Positions 7,331-15,632 of a DNA stretch of 34,299 nucleotides are shown here, piece after piece. The notes beneath the pieces are model-generated. The model was given only the letters and a program-made list of their open reading frames with translations. It searched no databases and was not told the DNA's origin. The first letter of the stretch is position 1; each line of letters opens with the position of its first letter. The DNA is from Clostridiales bacterium. Its GTDB lineage: Bacteria; Bacillota; Clostridia; Christensenellales; CAG-138. The translations under genes were made by a program, and so were the position numbers. Location of the stretch: assembly GCA_015056105.1 (NCBI GenBank), contig SVGX01000018.1, positions 1 through 34,299 of the forward strand, in the 5' to 3' direction.

Positions 7331-7414
7331 GAACAACGAGCCGGGGGAGAGCTGACTTTGTCGTGGCTCTCGCCCGTTTGCTTTTTTTAACAAAATAAGG
7401 AGGAGACACAACCA

Positions 7415-8977
7415 ATGCCGCAAAGCGAATACGTTGTGCAGATGAAGGGGATCAACAAAGTGTATCCCAACGGCGTCGCCGCAAACAGGGGTGTTGATTT
7501 CAACGTGCGCCGGGGCGAGATCCATGCGCTCATGGGCGAAAACGGCGCGGGCAAATCCACCCTTATGAAAATGCTCTTCGGTTTGGAACAGCCCACCAGC
7601 GGCGAGATCATCGTAAACGATGAAACGGTGAACCTCACTTCCCCCACGGTGGCCATCTCGAAGGGCATCGGCATGGTGCACCAGCACTTCATGCTCGTGC
7701 CCAGCCTTACCGTGGCGGAAAACATCGTCCTCGGCATGGCGCCGAGGAAGGGCGGCCTTTTCATGGATATGGAAAGCGCCGTAAAGCTCACCGAAGAATA
7801 TGCCGAAAAGTACAACCTGCGAGTGGAACCCAAGGCCAAGGTCATGGACATCCCCGTGGGCATGAAGCAGAAGGTGGAGATCTTAAAGGCCCTTGTGCGC
7901 GGCGCGAAGATCCTCATCCTCGATGAGCCCACCGCCGTTCTGACCACGCAGGAGACCGCCGAGCTGTTCCGCGAGCTCATCAACCTCAAGGAGCAGGGCT
8001 ATACCATTATCTTCATCTCTCATAAACTCAACGAGATCAAACAGATCACCGACCGTCTTACCATCATGCGCGCGGGCAAATCCATGGGCGTGTATGAGAC
8101 CGCTTCCATCACCAAGGAAGAGATCTCCCGTCTCATGGTGGGCCGCGATGTTATCCTCACCGTGGAAAAGGAAAAGGCCCAGCCCACGGATACCGTGCTT
8201 TCCGTCAAGGATCTTGAATACACCAACGAATGGAATAAAAAGATGCTCGATAAGGTCTCCTTTTCCGTCAGGAAGGGCGAGATCCTCGGCATTGCAGGCG
8301 TTGAAGGCAACGGCCAGCGCGAGCTTGTGGATATGCTCTTCAACCTCAACCGTCCGGATGCCGGCAGCGTCAAGGTGAACGGCAAGGACATCGTGGGCGC
8401 TTCCCAGCGCAATATCCGCAGCCTCGGCGTGTCCCTCATTCCGGAGGACCGCATGACCTACGGTATCGCCGCCACCGCCAGCATCGAGGAGAACCTCATC
8501 AGCGACCGTGTGAGCGCAAAGCGCTTCAACAAGGGCCCTCTCTTCGATATGAAGGCCATCCACAAGGAGTGCGATGACCTGATCCGTGACTTCAAGGTGC
8601 TGTGCAAGTCCGGCCAGCAGAAGGTGGGCATGCTTTCGGGCGGCAACATCCAGAAGGTGGTCGTGGCCCGCGAGTTCTCCTGCGATCCGGTGCTGATCAT
8701 TGCCGACCAGCCCACCCGCGGCATCGACGTGGGCGCCACGGAGTTTATCCGCAAAAAGCTGGTGGAACTTTCCCGTGCGGGCGCAGCGGTGCTGCTTGTC
8801 AGCGCGGACCTCAACGAGGTCATGGAGCTTTCCGACTCCCTCATCGTGATGTGCGGCGGAAAGATCGCAGCCTATTTCGAGGATACCGCCATGCTGACCG
8901 ATGAGATCATGGGCGAATACATGCTCGGCCTCAAGCGCCAGAGCGATGAAGAGATCGGGAGGGTTTGCCATGAATAA
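7415..8977 (+). CDS. nucleoside ABC importer, duplicated ATP-binding subunit
   Basis: A 520-residue protein with two ABC ATPase domains, the layout of RbsA/MglA/NupA-type importers. Domain 1 has Walker A GENGAGKST (residues 41-49), Q-loop VHQHFMLVP, Walker B ILILDEPTAVL and a degenerate signature VGMKQKVEI. Domain 2 (about residues 265-500) has a degenerate Walker A GVEGNGQRE, signature LSGGNIQKV and Walker B LIIADQPTRGID. One canonical and one degenerate ATP site is usual for this group. It is cytosolic and drives the two permeases encoded just downstream. Start ATG 7415 follows AAGGAGGA; the 3' end overlaps the first permease gene by 8 nt. Confidence 0.93.
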   Translation: MPQSEYVVQMKGINKVYPNGVAANRGVDFNVRRGEIHALMGENGAGKSTLMKMLFGLEQPTSGEIIVNDETVNLTSPTVAISKGIGMVHQHFMLVPSLTVAENIVLGMAPRKGGLFMDMESAVKLTEEYAEKYNLRVEPKAKVMDIPVGMKQKVEILKALVRGAKILILDEPTAVLTTQETAELFRELINLKEQGYTIIFISHKLNEIKQITDRLTIMRAGKSMGVYETASITKEEISRLMVGRDVILTVEKEKAQPTDTVLSVKDLEYTNEWNKKMLDKVSFSVRKGEILGIAGVEGNGQRELVDMLFNLNRPDAGSVKVNGKDIVGASQRNIRSLGVSLIPEDRMTYGIAATASIEENLISDRVSAKRFNKGPLFDMKAIHKECDDLIRDFKVLCKSGQQKVGMLSGGNIQKVVVAREFSCDPVLIIADQPTRGIDVGATEFIRKKLVELSRAGAAVLLVSADLNEVMELSDSLIVMCGGKIAAYFEDTAMLTDEIMGEYMLGLKRQSDEEIGRVCHE

Positions 8978-10094
8978 CAAAAGCATGAAAGACAGACGCC
9001 TGATGGTGTTTGAGATCCTCCGCGGCGCGGCAGCTATCACGCTGGCCCTTGCCGTGGCAACGGTCTTCATTTTCCTTTGCAGCGATGAGCCCTTCACGGC
9101 GCTCAAATACCTGCTCGTCGGGCCCATTGTGAAGGATGGCGGCGGTTTCAATACCTCCAGCTTCTATACCATCCTTGCGGCGATGATCCCTACCATTTTT
9201 ACCGGCCTTGCCACCTGCGTCATGTTCTCCGCCGGTCAGTTCAACCTGGCGAGCGAAGGCTGCGTCATGGCGGGCGGCTTCGTGGGTGCCCTGTGCGGCA
9301 TCTACATCCACATGAATACCGGCCTGCATGCGGTGCTCTGTGTGCTGGTGGCGGCGGTGCTCTGCGGCCTCATCATGCTGATCCCGGCCATCCTGAAGGT
9401 GAAGCTTGGCGCCAGCGAAATGGTCATGAGCCTCATGATGAACTACATCATTATGTATGTGGTGCTCCACTTCCTCAACAATGTGTTTGCGGACCGCTCC
9501 AAGGGTTCCACCCAGACCTATCCCTTCGATGATACCGCAAAGATTCCCGCCCTTGTTCCCGGCGGCAGCAAGCTCACCTGGGGCTTCGTGGTGGCGCTTG
9601 TGTTCGTGGTCATCGTGGCGCTCTTTATGTACCGCACCAAGTGGGGCTATACCATCCGCATGATCGGTATCAACAAGGCGTTCTCCGAGTACAGCGGCAT
9701 GAAGGTGGGCGGCGTGATCGTCCTTTCCCAGGTCATCGGCGGCCTTCTCGCCGGTATGGGCGGCAGCATCGAGGTGCTGGGCCGCTTCAATACTTTCCTC
9801 TGGAAGGAGCTCCCCGGCTATGGCTGGGCGGGCGTCACCATCGCCATCCTTGCCAAAAACAACCCCATCTTCGTACCCTTTGCAGCTTTCTTTATCGCAT
9901 ACCTCAATAAGGGCTGCATGCTGATGTCCACCTACAGCGATGTGCCCAGCGAGATGATCGACATCATTCAGGCGGCCATCTTCCTGTTCTTTGCGGCGGA
10001 GCAGTTCCTCTCCGGCTACAGGCAGAAGCTTGTTGTACGCGGCGCGCAGGCAGACCTTGCCAAAACTGAAACTGCGGAAGGAGGCAAAGCATAA
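8970..10094 (+). CDS. nucleoside ABC importer permease 1
   Basis: A 374-residue membrane protein of the branched-chain/ribose permease family (PF02653, BPD_transp_2), matching the longer NupP/YufP-type subunit. It has one N-terminal helix, then about eight to ten helices with GQFNLASEGCVMAGGFVGAL and the coupling segment TIRMIGINKAFSEYSGMKVG. The start is ATG 8970, inside the ATPase gene end, with GGGAGGG upstream; the open frame extends further upstream but only by overlapping the ATPase gene. The stop shares bases with the next start (TAATG), so translation is coupled. Confidence 0.92.
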   Translation: MNNKSMKDRRLMVFEILRGAAAITLALAVATVFIFLCSDEPFTALKYLLVGPIVKDGGGFNTSSFYTILAAMIPTIFTGLATCVMFSAGQFNLASEGCVMAGGFVGALCGIYIHMNTGLHAVLCVLVAAVLCGLIMLIPAILKVKLGASEMVMSLMMNYIIMYVVLHFLNNVFADRSKGSTQTYPFDDTAKIPALVPGGSKLTWGFVVALVFVVIVALFMYRTKWGYTIRMIGINKAFSEYSGMKVGGVIVLSQVIGGLLAGMGGSIEVLGRFNTFLWKELPGYGWAGVTIAILAKNNPIFVPFAAFFIAYLNKGCMLMSTYSDVPSEMIDIIQAAIFLFFAAEQFLSGYRQKLVVRGAQADLAKTETAEGGKA

Positions 10095-11050
10095 TGAAAC
10101 AGCTGATGGAAATGGTATTCCAGGCGGAATTTTTCGCCTCCGTGATCCGCATCACTGCGCCCATCCTCTTTGCGGCCCTCGGTGCCGTCATCGCGGAAAA
10201 GGCCGGTCTTACCAACATGGGTCTTGAGGGTATGATGATGATCGCCGCCCTTTTCGGCACCCTGACCAGCTATTGGACCCAGAGCTGGCTCGTGGGCGTG
10301 TTCTGTGCACTTCTTGTGGGCATGCTGCTGAGTCTCATGGTGGGTTTCTTCGCCCTCAAGCTGAAAACGGATATCATCCTTGCGGGTATTGCCGTCAATA
10401 TGCTCGGCGGCGGCGGCACGATCTTCCTTCTCTATATGTTCACCGGCATGCGCGGCAACACCGGCTCCCTCGTCAGCCAGAACATCCTCATTCCCACGCT
10501 TGAGATCCCGCTGATCAAGGATATCCCCGTGCTGGGCGAGATCCTCTCCGGCCACAGCCTTTTGACTTACCTTGCGTTCCTCTTCGTGTTCCTTCTCTGG
10601 GTGCTTCTTTACAAGACGCCCCTTGGCCTTAACATCCGCGCCGTGGGCGAAAACAACCACGCAGCGGAATCCGTCGGCATCAAGGTCAGGCGCATCCAGT
10701 ATATCGCTCTTGCGTTCTCCGGTGCCCTTGCGGGTCTTGGCGGCGCATTCATGAGCATGTATTATTCCCAGGGCTGGAACAGCGGCATGGTCGCAGGCCG
10801 CGGCTTTATCGCCCTTGCGGCGCAGGCCATGGGCCGCGGCGAGCCCATGGGCACGCTGCTTTCCTCCCTGCTGTTCGGCCTTGCCCAGGCGCTGCGCACC
10901 AAGGCCAGCGCATTGCCGGATATTTCCACCTATCTTGTATCCGTGATCCCCTATGTGGCAACGGTGCTGGGTCTTGTGTTCTATGCTGCTGCTACCATGC
11001 GCCGTGTGAAGAAGGCGCGCCGCCCCAAGGAAGAAGCGGAGGAGAAGTAA
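10094..11050 (+). CDS. nucleoside ABC importer permease 2
   Basis: A 318-residue permease of the same PF02653 family, the shorter NupQ/YufQ-type subunit. It has AEKAGLTNMGLEGMMMIAAL (about residues 34-53), the coupling loop GLNIRAVGENNHAAESVGIK (about 177-196) and a basic C-terminus. It should pair with permease 1 to form the channel. The start overlaps the preceding stop (TAATG). The first nucleoside hydrolase gene begins one base after its stop, linking uptake and cleavage in one message. Confidence 0.92.
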   Translation: MKQLMEMVFQAEFFASVIRITAPILFAALGAVIAEKAGLTNMGLEGMMMIAALFGTLTSYWTQSWLVGVFCALLVGMLLSLMVGFFALKLKTDIILAGIAVNMLGGGGTIFLLYMFTGMRGNTGSLVSQNILIPTLEIPLIKDIPVLGEILSGHSLLTYLAFLFVFLLWVLLYKTPLGLNIRAVGENNHAAESVGIKVRRIQYIALAFSGALAGLGGAFMSMYYSQGWNSGMVAGRGFIALAAQAMGRGEPMGTLLSSLLFGLAQALRTKASALPDISTYLVSVIPYVATVLGLVFYAAATMRRVKKARRPKEEAEEK

Positions 11051-11051
11051 T

Positions 11052-11996
11052 ATGAGAAAGATCCCTATCATCCTTGACGGCGATCCGGGTCATGATGATG
11101 CCATCGCATGGGTGCTTGCAAACGCAAGCCCCATGCTGGATATCCGCGCCGTTACCACCTGCTGCGGCAATCAAACCATCGAAAAAACCACCTACAACGC
11201 CCTTCGCATCTGCACCCTCATCGGCTTGAATGCGCCCTTTGCCAAGGGCAGGAAGGGCCCCCTTGTGGCGGAACCCATCATTGCCCCCACGGTGCACGGC
11301 GAAAGCGGCCTTGACGGCCCCAAACTGCCGGAACCCGCCTTTGCGCCCAGCGGCCTTGACGCCGTGACGCTGATGGCAAAGGTGCTCAAAGAAAGCGAAG
11401 AGCCCGTGACCCTTGTGCCCACCGGCCCCCTCACCAACATCGCGGCGCTGCTTGCGGCGCATCCGGAGCTGAAGAGCAAGATCGCTCATATTTCGCTCAT
11501 GGGCGGCGGCATCGACTTTGGCAACTGGACGCCCGCAGCGGAATTCAACATCCTTGTTGATCCGGAAGCGGCGAAAATGGTATTTGAAAGCGGCATCCCC
11601 ATCACCATGGCGGGCCTTGACGTGACCGAAAAGGCACTCGTTTATCCGGAAGACTTTGAGCGCATCCGCGCGGTGGGCAATCCGGTGGCGAAAGTGGTGG
11701 CGGAGTGGCTGGAATTCTTTTACGGCTTCCACCGTTCCAAGGGTTACCCCGGCGCGCCGGTACACGATGCGGTGGCGGTGGCTGCCCTCATTAAGCCGGA
11801 GATCCTCACCATGCGCAAGCTGTATGTGGCCGTGGAAACGGAAGGCGATTACTGCAAGGGCGCTACCATTGCGGACCGCTTCGGCGTAACGGGACAGGCA
11901 CCCAATACCAATGTTATCCTTGATATCGACAGGGAAGCCTTTGTGCAGCTGCTTGTGGAAGCGGCGGAGCATTATTCTGAGGAGGTGCAGGCATGA
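11052..11996 (+). CDS. inosine/uridine-preferring nucleoside hydrolase, first of a tandem pair
   Basis: A 314-residue cytosolic enzyme of the IUNH family (PF01156) that splits ribonucleosides into base and ribose. The calcium-binding N-terminal motif is DGDPGHDD (residues 9-16), a variant of the DTDPGIDD consensus. Further family segments are VPTGPLTNIAALL (about residues 121-133), ISLMGGG, AEFNILVDPEAA and the C-terminal APVHDAVAVAAL, whose His is the expected catalytic acid. Its ATG directly follows the permease stop, and its 3' end overlaps the second hydrolase by 4 nt (ATGA). Ribose released here could be used by the ribokinase at 17918-18853. Confidence 0.93.
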   Translation: MRKIPIILDGDPGHDDAIAWVLANASPMLDIRAVTTCCGNQTIEKTTYNALRICTLIGLNAPFAKGRKGPLVAEPIIAPTVHGESGLDGPKLPEPAFAPSGLDAVTLMAKVLKESEEPVTLVPTGPLTNIAALLAAHPELKSKIAHISLMGGGIDFGNWTPAAEFNILVDPEAAKMVFESGIPITMAGLDVTEKALVYPEDFERIRAVGNPVAKVVAEWLEFFYGFHRSKGYPGAPVHDAVAVAALIKPEILTMRKLYVAVETEGDYCKGATIADRFGVTGQAPNTNVILDIDREAFVQLLVEAAEHYSEEVQA

Positions 11997-12922
11997 ACCG
12001 TTATCCTGTGATCATCGACTGTGATCCCGGCGTGGATGATGCCATTGCCATCCTGCTTGCAAAGCAGCTCCCCATGCTGGATGTAAAAGCCATTACCGCC
12101 GTTGCCGGCAATGTGGGCCTTGAGCATACCTACCCCAACAGCCATAAGATCCTGCATGTAGCCGAATGGGATGTGCCGGTCTATGCGGGCGCCGAAAAAC
12201 CCATCGTGGGCGAAAAGATCACCGCGGCCAGCATTCACGGCGCGGACGGTCTTGGCGGCATGGATGTGCCCGGTGCTGTCATCAAGCCGGCCCCCGAAGC
12301 CCTTGCCTGGGATGTGATCTATGAAGAAGCCAAAAAAGCGGAAGGCGAGCTGGTGCTCATCGCCGTGGGCCCCCTTACGAACGTAGCGGTTGCCCTTGCG
12401 AAATACAGCGAGCTCCCGAAGCTCATCAAGCGCATCGTCATCATGGGCGGCGGCGCCACCTACGGCAACACCACTCCCGCGGCGGAGTTCAACATCTTTG
12501 CCGATCCGGAGGCTGCCGAAATGGTGTTCCAAAGCGGCATCCCCGTTTACATGGTGGGCCTTGATGTGACCATGCAGTGCTTCCTGACCCCCGAAGAGGT
12601 GGAGGAAGTGGGCGCTCTCGGCAGCAAGCAGGCGAAGTTCTTCCGTGATGTGCTGCAGAACGTGCTCGCGTTCTCCCTTTCCCTCGGTCTTCCCGGCGTG
12701 GCGCTCCATGACCCTGCGGCGGTGCTTTACGCCGTGGAACCGGAGCTCTTCAGCGGCGAAGAAGCCGGCGTGCATGTGGAGTGCAAGGGCAAGATCACCC
12801 GCGGCAAGACCGTCACCGATCTTTACAGCGATGCCCAGTTCGAAAAGAATGCCTACGTTGTTACCGGCGTTGACCGCACCGCCTTCGTCAAGCGCGTCAA
12901 GGAACTGATGGCGCAGTATTAA
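11993..12922 (+). CDS. nucleoside hydrolase, second of a tandem pair
   Basis: A 309-residue IUNH paralogue. Motifs: DCDPGVDD (residues 9-16, calcium site), AVGPLTNVAVAL, IVIMGGGATYGNTTPAAEFN, FADPEAAEMVF and ALHDPAAVLYAV with the catalytic-type His. Sequence around the base-binding loops differs clearly from the upstream paralogue (for example ITAVAGNVGLEHTYPN against VTTCCGNQTIEKTTYN), which suggests different nucleoside preference rather than a fresh duplication. It is the last gene of the operon, with an ATGA overlap with the first hydrolase and a strong terminator downstream. Confidence 0.93.
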   Translation: MNRYPVIIDCDPGVDDAIAILLAKQLPMLDVKAITAVAGNVGLEHTYPNSHKILHVAEWDVPVYAGAEKPIVGEKITAASIHGADGLGGMDVPGAVIKPAPEALAWDVIYEEAKKAEGELVLIAVGPLTNVAVALAKYSELPKLIKRIVIMGGGATYGNTTPAAEFNIFADPEAAEMVFQSGIPVYMVGLDVTMQCFLTPEEVEEVGALGSKQAKFFRDVLQNVLAFSLSLGLPGVALHDPAAVLYAVEPELFSGEEAGVHVECKGKITRGKTVTDLYSDAQFEKNAYVVTGVDRTAFVKRVKELMAQY

Positions 12923-12930
12923 ACGCAAAT

Positions 12931-12958
12931 AAAAAGCGCCCCGATGGGGCGCTTTTTT
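12931..12958. terminator. bidirectional terminator after the nucleoside operon
   Basis: AAAAGCGCCCC, loop GAT, GGGGCGCTTTTTT. The stem has A residues on one side and T residues on the other, so it serves the plus-strand operon and the converging minus-strand gene ending at 12975. Confidence 0.85.
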
Positions 12959-12974
12959 GTGCATGTAAATCTGA

Positions 12975-13562
12975 TTAGAACAATCCATTAGCAGAAAGCA
13001 CTACGGCTTCATCCCAAAATTGAGGGAATTTTTCACGGATAAAATGATAGCTTGGATGGGTGTTGTTATGAAGGAGGTCATTCCGCTTGATGAATCGGGT
13101 AATGTGTCCACGGATGATATCGATTCGCCATTGAGGGAGATCTTCATAATGCTCATAGACAAAAGTGCCCTTTTCAGCATAAAAGAGAATGCTTTCATAT
13201 ACGTTCTTTATAAACTCGTATTTTGTAACAGGAACAGCTTCAGAGGCTGTGGCACAAAACGGAACGCCGCTTGCAGAGTTCATGGAAAAATCACCTTTGC
13301 AGCAGTAGATATATCCAGATACACCTTCATAGAAATAGCGAAGTGCATCGGGAAACATCTCCTGAAAAATAAGGACGCCATCGTTTCTGATGTTTAGCAT
13401 TGGGAATTTCACTCCAAGGCGAGGTGTGTCCCAAATATAATGCAAAGCAATCTGGCGTTTTGAGGTCAGATATACAAGAGGTTCTTTGAGATTGGAATAT
13501 GGGGAAGCAAAAGGTTTCAGCTCTGTAAGTCCTGCCGTGATCGTACCATGAAAGTATTCCAT
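12975..13562 (-). CDS. hypothetical protein with an ADP-ribosyltransferase-like N-terminus
   Basis: A 195-residue soluble protein. ATG 13562 is chosen because a perfect AAGGAGG lies upstream and the product then starts MEYFHGT. An HGT (H5), a YLTSKRQIALHY stretch (Y31) and a later SEAVPV (E108) occur in the H-Y-E order seen in the ADP-ribosyltransferase/PARP-like fold. I recall similar uncharacterised clostridial proteins beginning with a YFHGS-like motif. The assignment to that fold is inference. The gene is visibly more AT-rich than its neighbours and converges on the nucleoside operon terminator. It could be a toxin-like modifier or a housekeeping protein; no antitoxin candidate is adjacent on its strand. 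Confidence 0.6.
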   Translation of the reverse strand: MEYFHGTITAGLTELKPFASPYSNLKEPLVYLTSKRQIALHYIWDTPRLGVKFPMLNIRNDGVLIFQEMFPDALRYFYEGVSGYIYCCKGDFSMNSASGVPFCATASEAVPVTKYEFIKNVYESILFYAEKGTFVYEHYEDLPQWRIDIIRGHITRFIKRNDLLHNNTHPSYHFIREKFPQFWDEAVVLSANGLF

Positions 13563-13645
13563 ATGTGACCTCCTTGAAAATGTGGTAATAGAAATAATAC
13601 CATGGAGCAGCAGGAAATACATGCCTTATAATATGCTATGTTTTA

Positions 13646-13654
13646 TGGTATAAT
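13646..13654 (+). promoter_or_regulatory. extended -10 promoter in the AT-rich gap
   Basis: TGGTATAAT is a perfect extended -10 about 180 bp before the AlbA_2 gene. A weak TTATAA lies 17 bp upstream. AT-rich sequence raises the chance of a false match. Confidence 0.4.
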
Positions 13655-13699
13655 ATATATGTAAAGAAAGATTAATTTAAACTTACTGAGCAATAAAAT

Positions 13700-13742
13700 A
13701 CGCAACTAATTAATGATAATTTTTCAAAAGAAATAGTTGCGT
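13700..13742. repeat. 9-bp inverted repeat upstream of the AlbA_2 gene
   Basis: ACGCAACTA and TAGTTGCGT are perfect arms 25 bp apart, between the candidate promoter and the gene start. The GCAAC/GTTGC core loosely recalls the palindrome found after the same gene. Confidence 0.5.
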
Positions 13743-13832
13743 GATATTTGGATTAAAAACGGTATGGCGTTTTATGTTATTGTTAAAAGTTCTTTTAGTA
13801 ATTTTTAAAGGCAAAGAAAAGGAGGGGCACAT

Positions 13833-15461
13833 ATGAGTATCCCGTTTGCTGTTGAAGAACTACTTGAAGCAAAGGAAGGGGAAGGGATTCAGTTTAAAGA
13901 AGCGAAAACTAGATTTGATTCGAATGAAGCGGCTCGCTGTTGTTGTGCATTGTCAAATTGCGGCGGAGGAAAACTAGTTTTTGGCATTACCGATAAACGC
14001 CCGCGCCAAGTAGTTGGCAGCACTGCTTTTGAGCAACCTGAGAGAACTCGAATGGGACTAATCGACAAGTTAAAGGTCATGGTAGACTTTCACCTTTATG
14101 ATTACAGTGGAAAACGAATTCTGGTTTTTGATGTAGCTAGTAGGCCGCTTGGAATGCCTGTTCAAGTAGATGGAATAGCATGGTGGTATGAAGGAGATAG
14201 TTTGATTCCCATGCCGGAAGCTGTACGCCGCAGAATATATGAGGAGAGTGGTGCCGATTTTTCGAGTAAAATTTGTGAGCAGGCAGTTCTTGCGGATTTG
14301 GATGAAGCAGCAATCGATACTTTCCGCAAAAAATGGATTGAAAAAAGTGGAAATCATAGGCTTGATAGCTTGTCAATAGAACAGCTTTTGCACGATTGTG
14401 CGGCAATCGTAGATAATGGTATAACTTATGCAGCACTTGTTTTGTTCGGAAAAAAAGAAGCGCTAAATAAGTACCTGCCACAAGCGGAAGTAATTTTTGA
14501 ATATCGCTCATCTTCGGCTTCAGGCCCCGCTAATTACCGGGAAGAGTTCCGTATGGGCTTTTTTGCTTGTTATAATCGTTTATGGGATCTTATTAACCTG
14601 CGAAATGACAAACAACATTATCAAGAAGGTTTTTTTATTTATGATATTCCAACTTTTAATGAAAGAGTCGTGCGTGAAGTTATTCTGAATGCAATAAGTC
14701 ATAGAAATTATCAATTAGGCGGGAGTGTGTTTATTCGTCAGTATCAAGATCGGTTAGTTGTAGAAAGCCCTGGTGGCTTTCCACATGGTATTTCTCTTGA
14801 TAATATTCTTGACAGGCAGCTTCCTCGAAATCGCCGTATTTCAGAAATCCTTTCTCTCTGCGGATTGGTAGAGCGCTCTGGACAAGGTATGAATCTAGTA
14901 TACGAATTAAGTATTAAAGAAGCAAAACAATTGCCAGACTTTACTGGAACGGATGATAATTTTGTTTGTATAACGCTAAACGGAGTAATCCTTGATGCAA
15001 ATATGCTTGCTGTCATTAATCGAATTGGAGATGAACGTTTGGAAAATTTGTCAACAGGCGATTTTCTGATAATCAACGCGCTCTTCCATGAAACAAAACT
15101 TGCAGAGAATTTACGACCTAATTTAAAACGGCTTGAAGCAATGGGCATAGTAGAGCACATCGGACGAAGTAAATACATTTTGTCTCATAGCTTGTATGCG
15201 GCTGTAGGAAAATCTGGTGTTTATACGCGAAAGGTTGGTCTAGATAGGGACACCAATAAGGAACTACTTTTAAAACATATTCGTAAAAACGGTAGTGTGG
15301 GAACACAGTTTAAAGAACTTTGCCAAGTATTGCCTGGACAAACTCACAATCAAATTCAAGTTTTACTTCGAGAATTGCGCAATGAAAATCGCATTTATTG
15401 TGTTGGAAAAACGAAGGGAGCTAGATGGTTTGCTTTAGATGGTAAAAATCGCAGCGAATAA
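13833..15461 (+). CDS. AlbA_2 / HATPase_c_4 putative transcriptional regulator (COG2865 type)
   Basis: A 542-residue protein. Residues about 15-130 form an AlbA_2 (Schlafen-type) domain: GIQFKEAKTRFDSNEAARCC, CGGGKLVFGITDK. Residues about 275-365 match the HATPase_c_4 part typical of these proteins: REVILNAISHRNY, ESPGGFPHGI, RNRRISEILSLCGLVERSGQGM. The C-terminus (about 470-535) looks like a winged helix. Such proteins are often annotated as RecG-like helicases or ATP-binding regulators; function is mostly unknown and several are linked to mobile or defence islands. Start ATG 13833 follows AAAGGAGG. Base composition and codon use (AAT, TTT, ATA rich) differ sharply from the GC-rich neighbours, a sign of transfer. 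Confidence 0.85.
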   Translation: MSIPFAVEELLEAKEGEGIQFKEAKTRFDSNEAARCCCALSNCGGGKLVFGITDKRPRQVVGSTAFEQPERTRMGLIDKLKVMVDFHLYDYSGKRILVFDVASRPLGMPVQVDGIAWWYEGDSLIPMPEAVRRRIYEESGADFSSKICEQAVLADLDEAAIDTFRKKWIEKSGNHRLDSLSIEQLLHDCAAIVDNGITYAALVLFGKKEALNKYLPQAEVIFEYRSSSASGPANYREEFRMGFFACYNRLWDLINLRNDKQHYQEGFFIYDIPTFNERVVREVILNAISHRNYQLGGSVFIRQYQDRLVVESPGGFPHGISLDNILDRQLPRNRRISEILSLCGLVERSGQGMNLVYELSIKEAKQLPDFTGTDDNFVCITLNGVILDANMLAVINRIGDERLENLSTGDFLIINALFHETKLAENLRPNLKRLEAMGIVEHIGRSKYILSHSLYAAVGKSGVYTRKVGLDRDTNKELLLKHIRKNGSVGTQFKELCQVLPGQTHNQIQVLLRELRNENRIYCVGKTKGARWFALDGKNRSE

Positions 15462-15470
15462 ATGGTTTTT

Positions 15471-15521
15471 TAATTGCGACCTAATTACAACTTAGTTGTA
15501 ATTAGGTCGCAATTAGGTCGC
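15471..15521. repeat. 22-bp perfect inverted repeat with a third tandem half-site
   Basis: Arms 15471-15492 and 15494-15515 are perfect reverse complements separated by one base; the arm core is GCGACCTAATTACAACT. The right arm is followed by a second direct copy of AATTAGGTCGC (15500-15510, 15511-15521). It begins 9 bp after the AlbA_2 stop codon and has no T-tract, so a simple terminator is unlikely. Confidence 0.8.
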
Positions 15522-15550
15522 AAATAGAATCAAAAAGAGAAGCCAAAATG

Positions 15551-15576
15551 CTAAAAAGTATCACATTACTTTTTAG
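15551..15576. repeat. 10-bp perfect inverted repeat
   Basis: CTAAAAAGTA, 6-nt loop, TACTTTTTAG. The T5 lies inside the stem, so it could be a weak terminator for either strand. Confidence 0.5.
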
Positions 15577-15606
15577 GTAAGGCTGTGCTAATTCAATTAA
15601 ATTGGT

Positions 15607-15632
15607 TTGATATTAATTGGATAAAATATCAA
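15607..15632. repeat. 8-bp perfect inverted repeat
   Basis: TTGATATT, 10-nt spacer, AATATCAA, between the islet and the MATE gene stop. It is the third inverted repeat in this 180-bp gap. Confidence 0.4.

Noticed and set aside
6086-7687. 533-codon open frame antisense to the nucleoside-binding lipoprotein gene
   Set aside because: It mirrors biased GC-rich codons of a clear lipoprotein gene, has no ribosome binding site or family resemblance, and reaches across an intergenic terminator.
13833-15461. True RecG-type helicase
   Set aside because: No helicase motifs (DEAH, GKT) are present; the domains are AlbA_2 and HATPase_c_4, for which RecG-like is a common misannotation.
15471-15521. Terminator of the AlbA_2 gene
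   Set aside because: The stem is AT/GC mixed, far longer than usual, and followed by another half-site rather than a T-tract.
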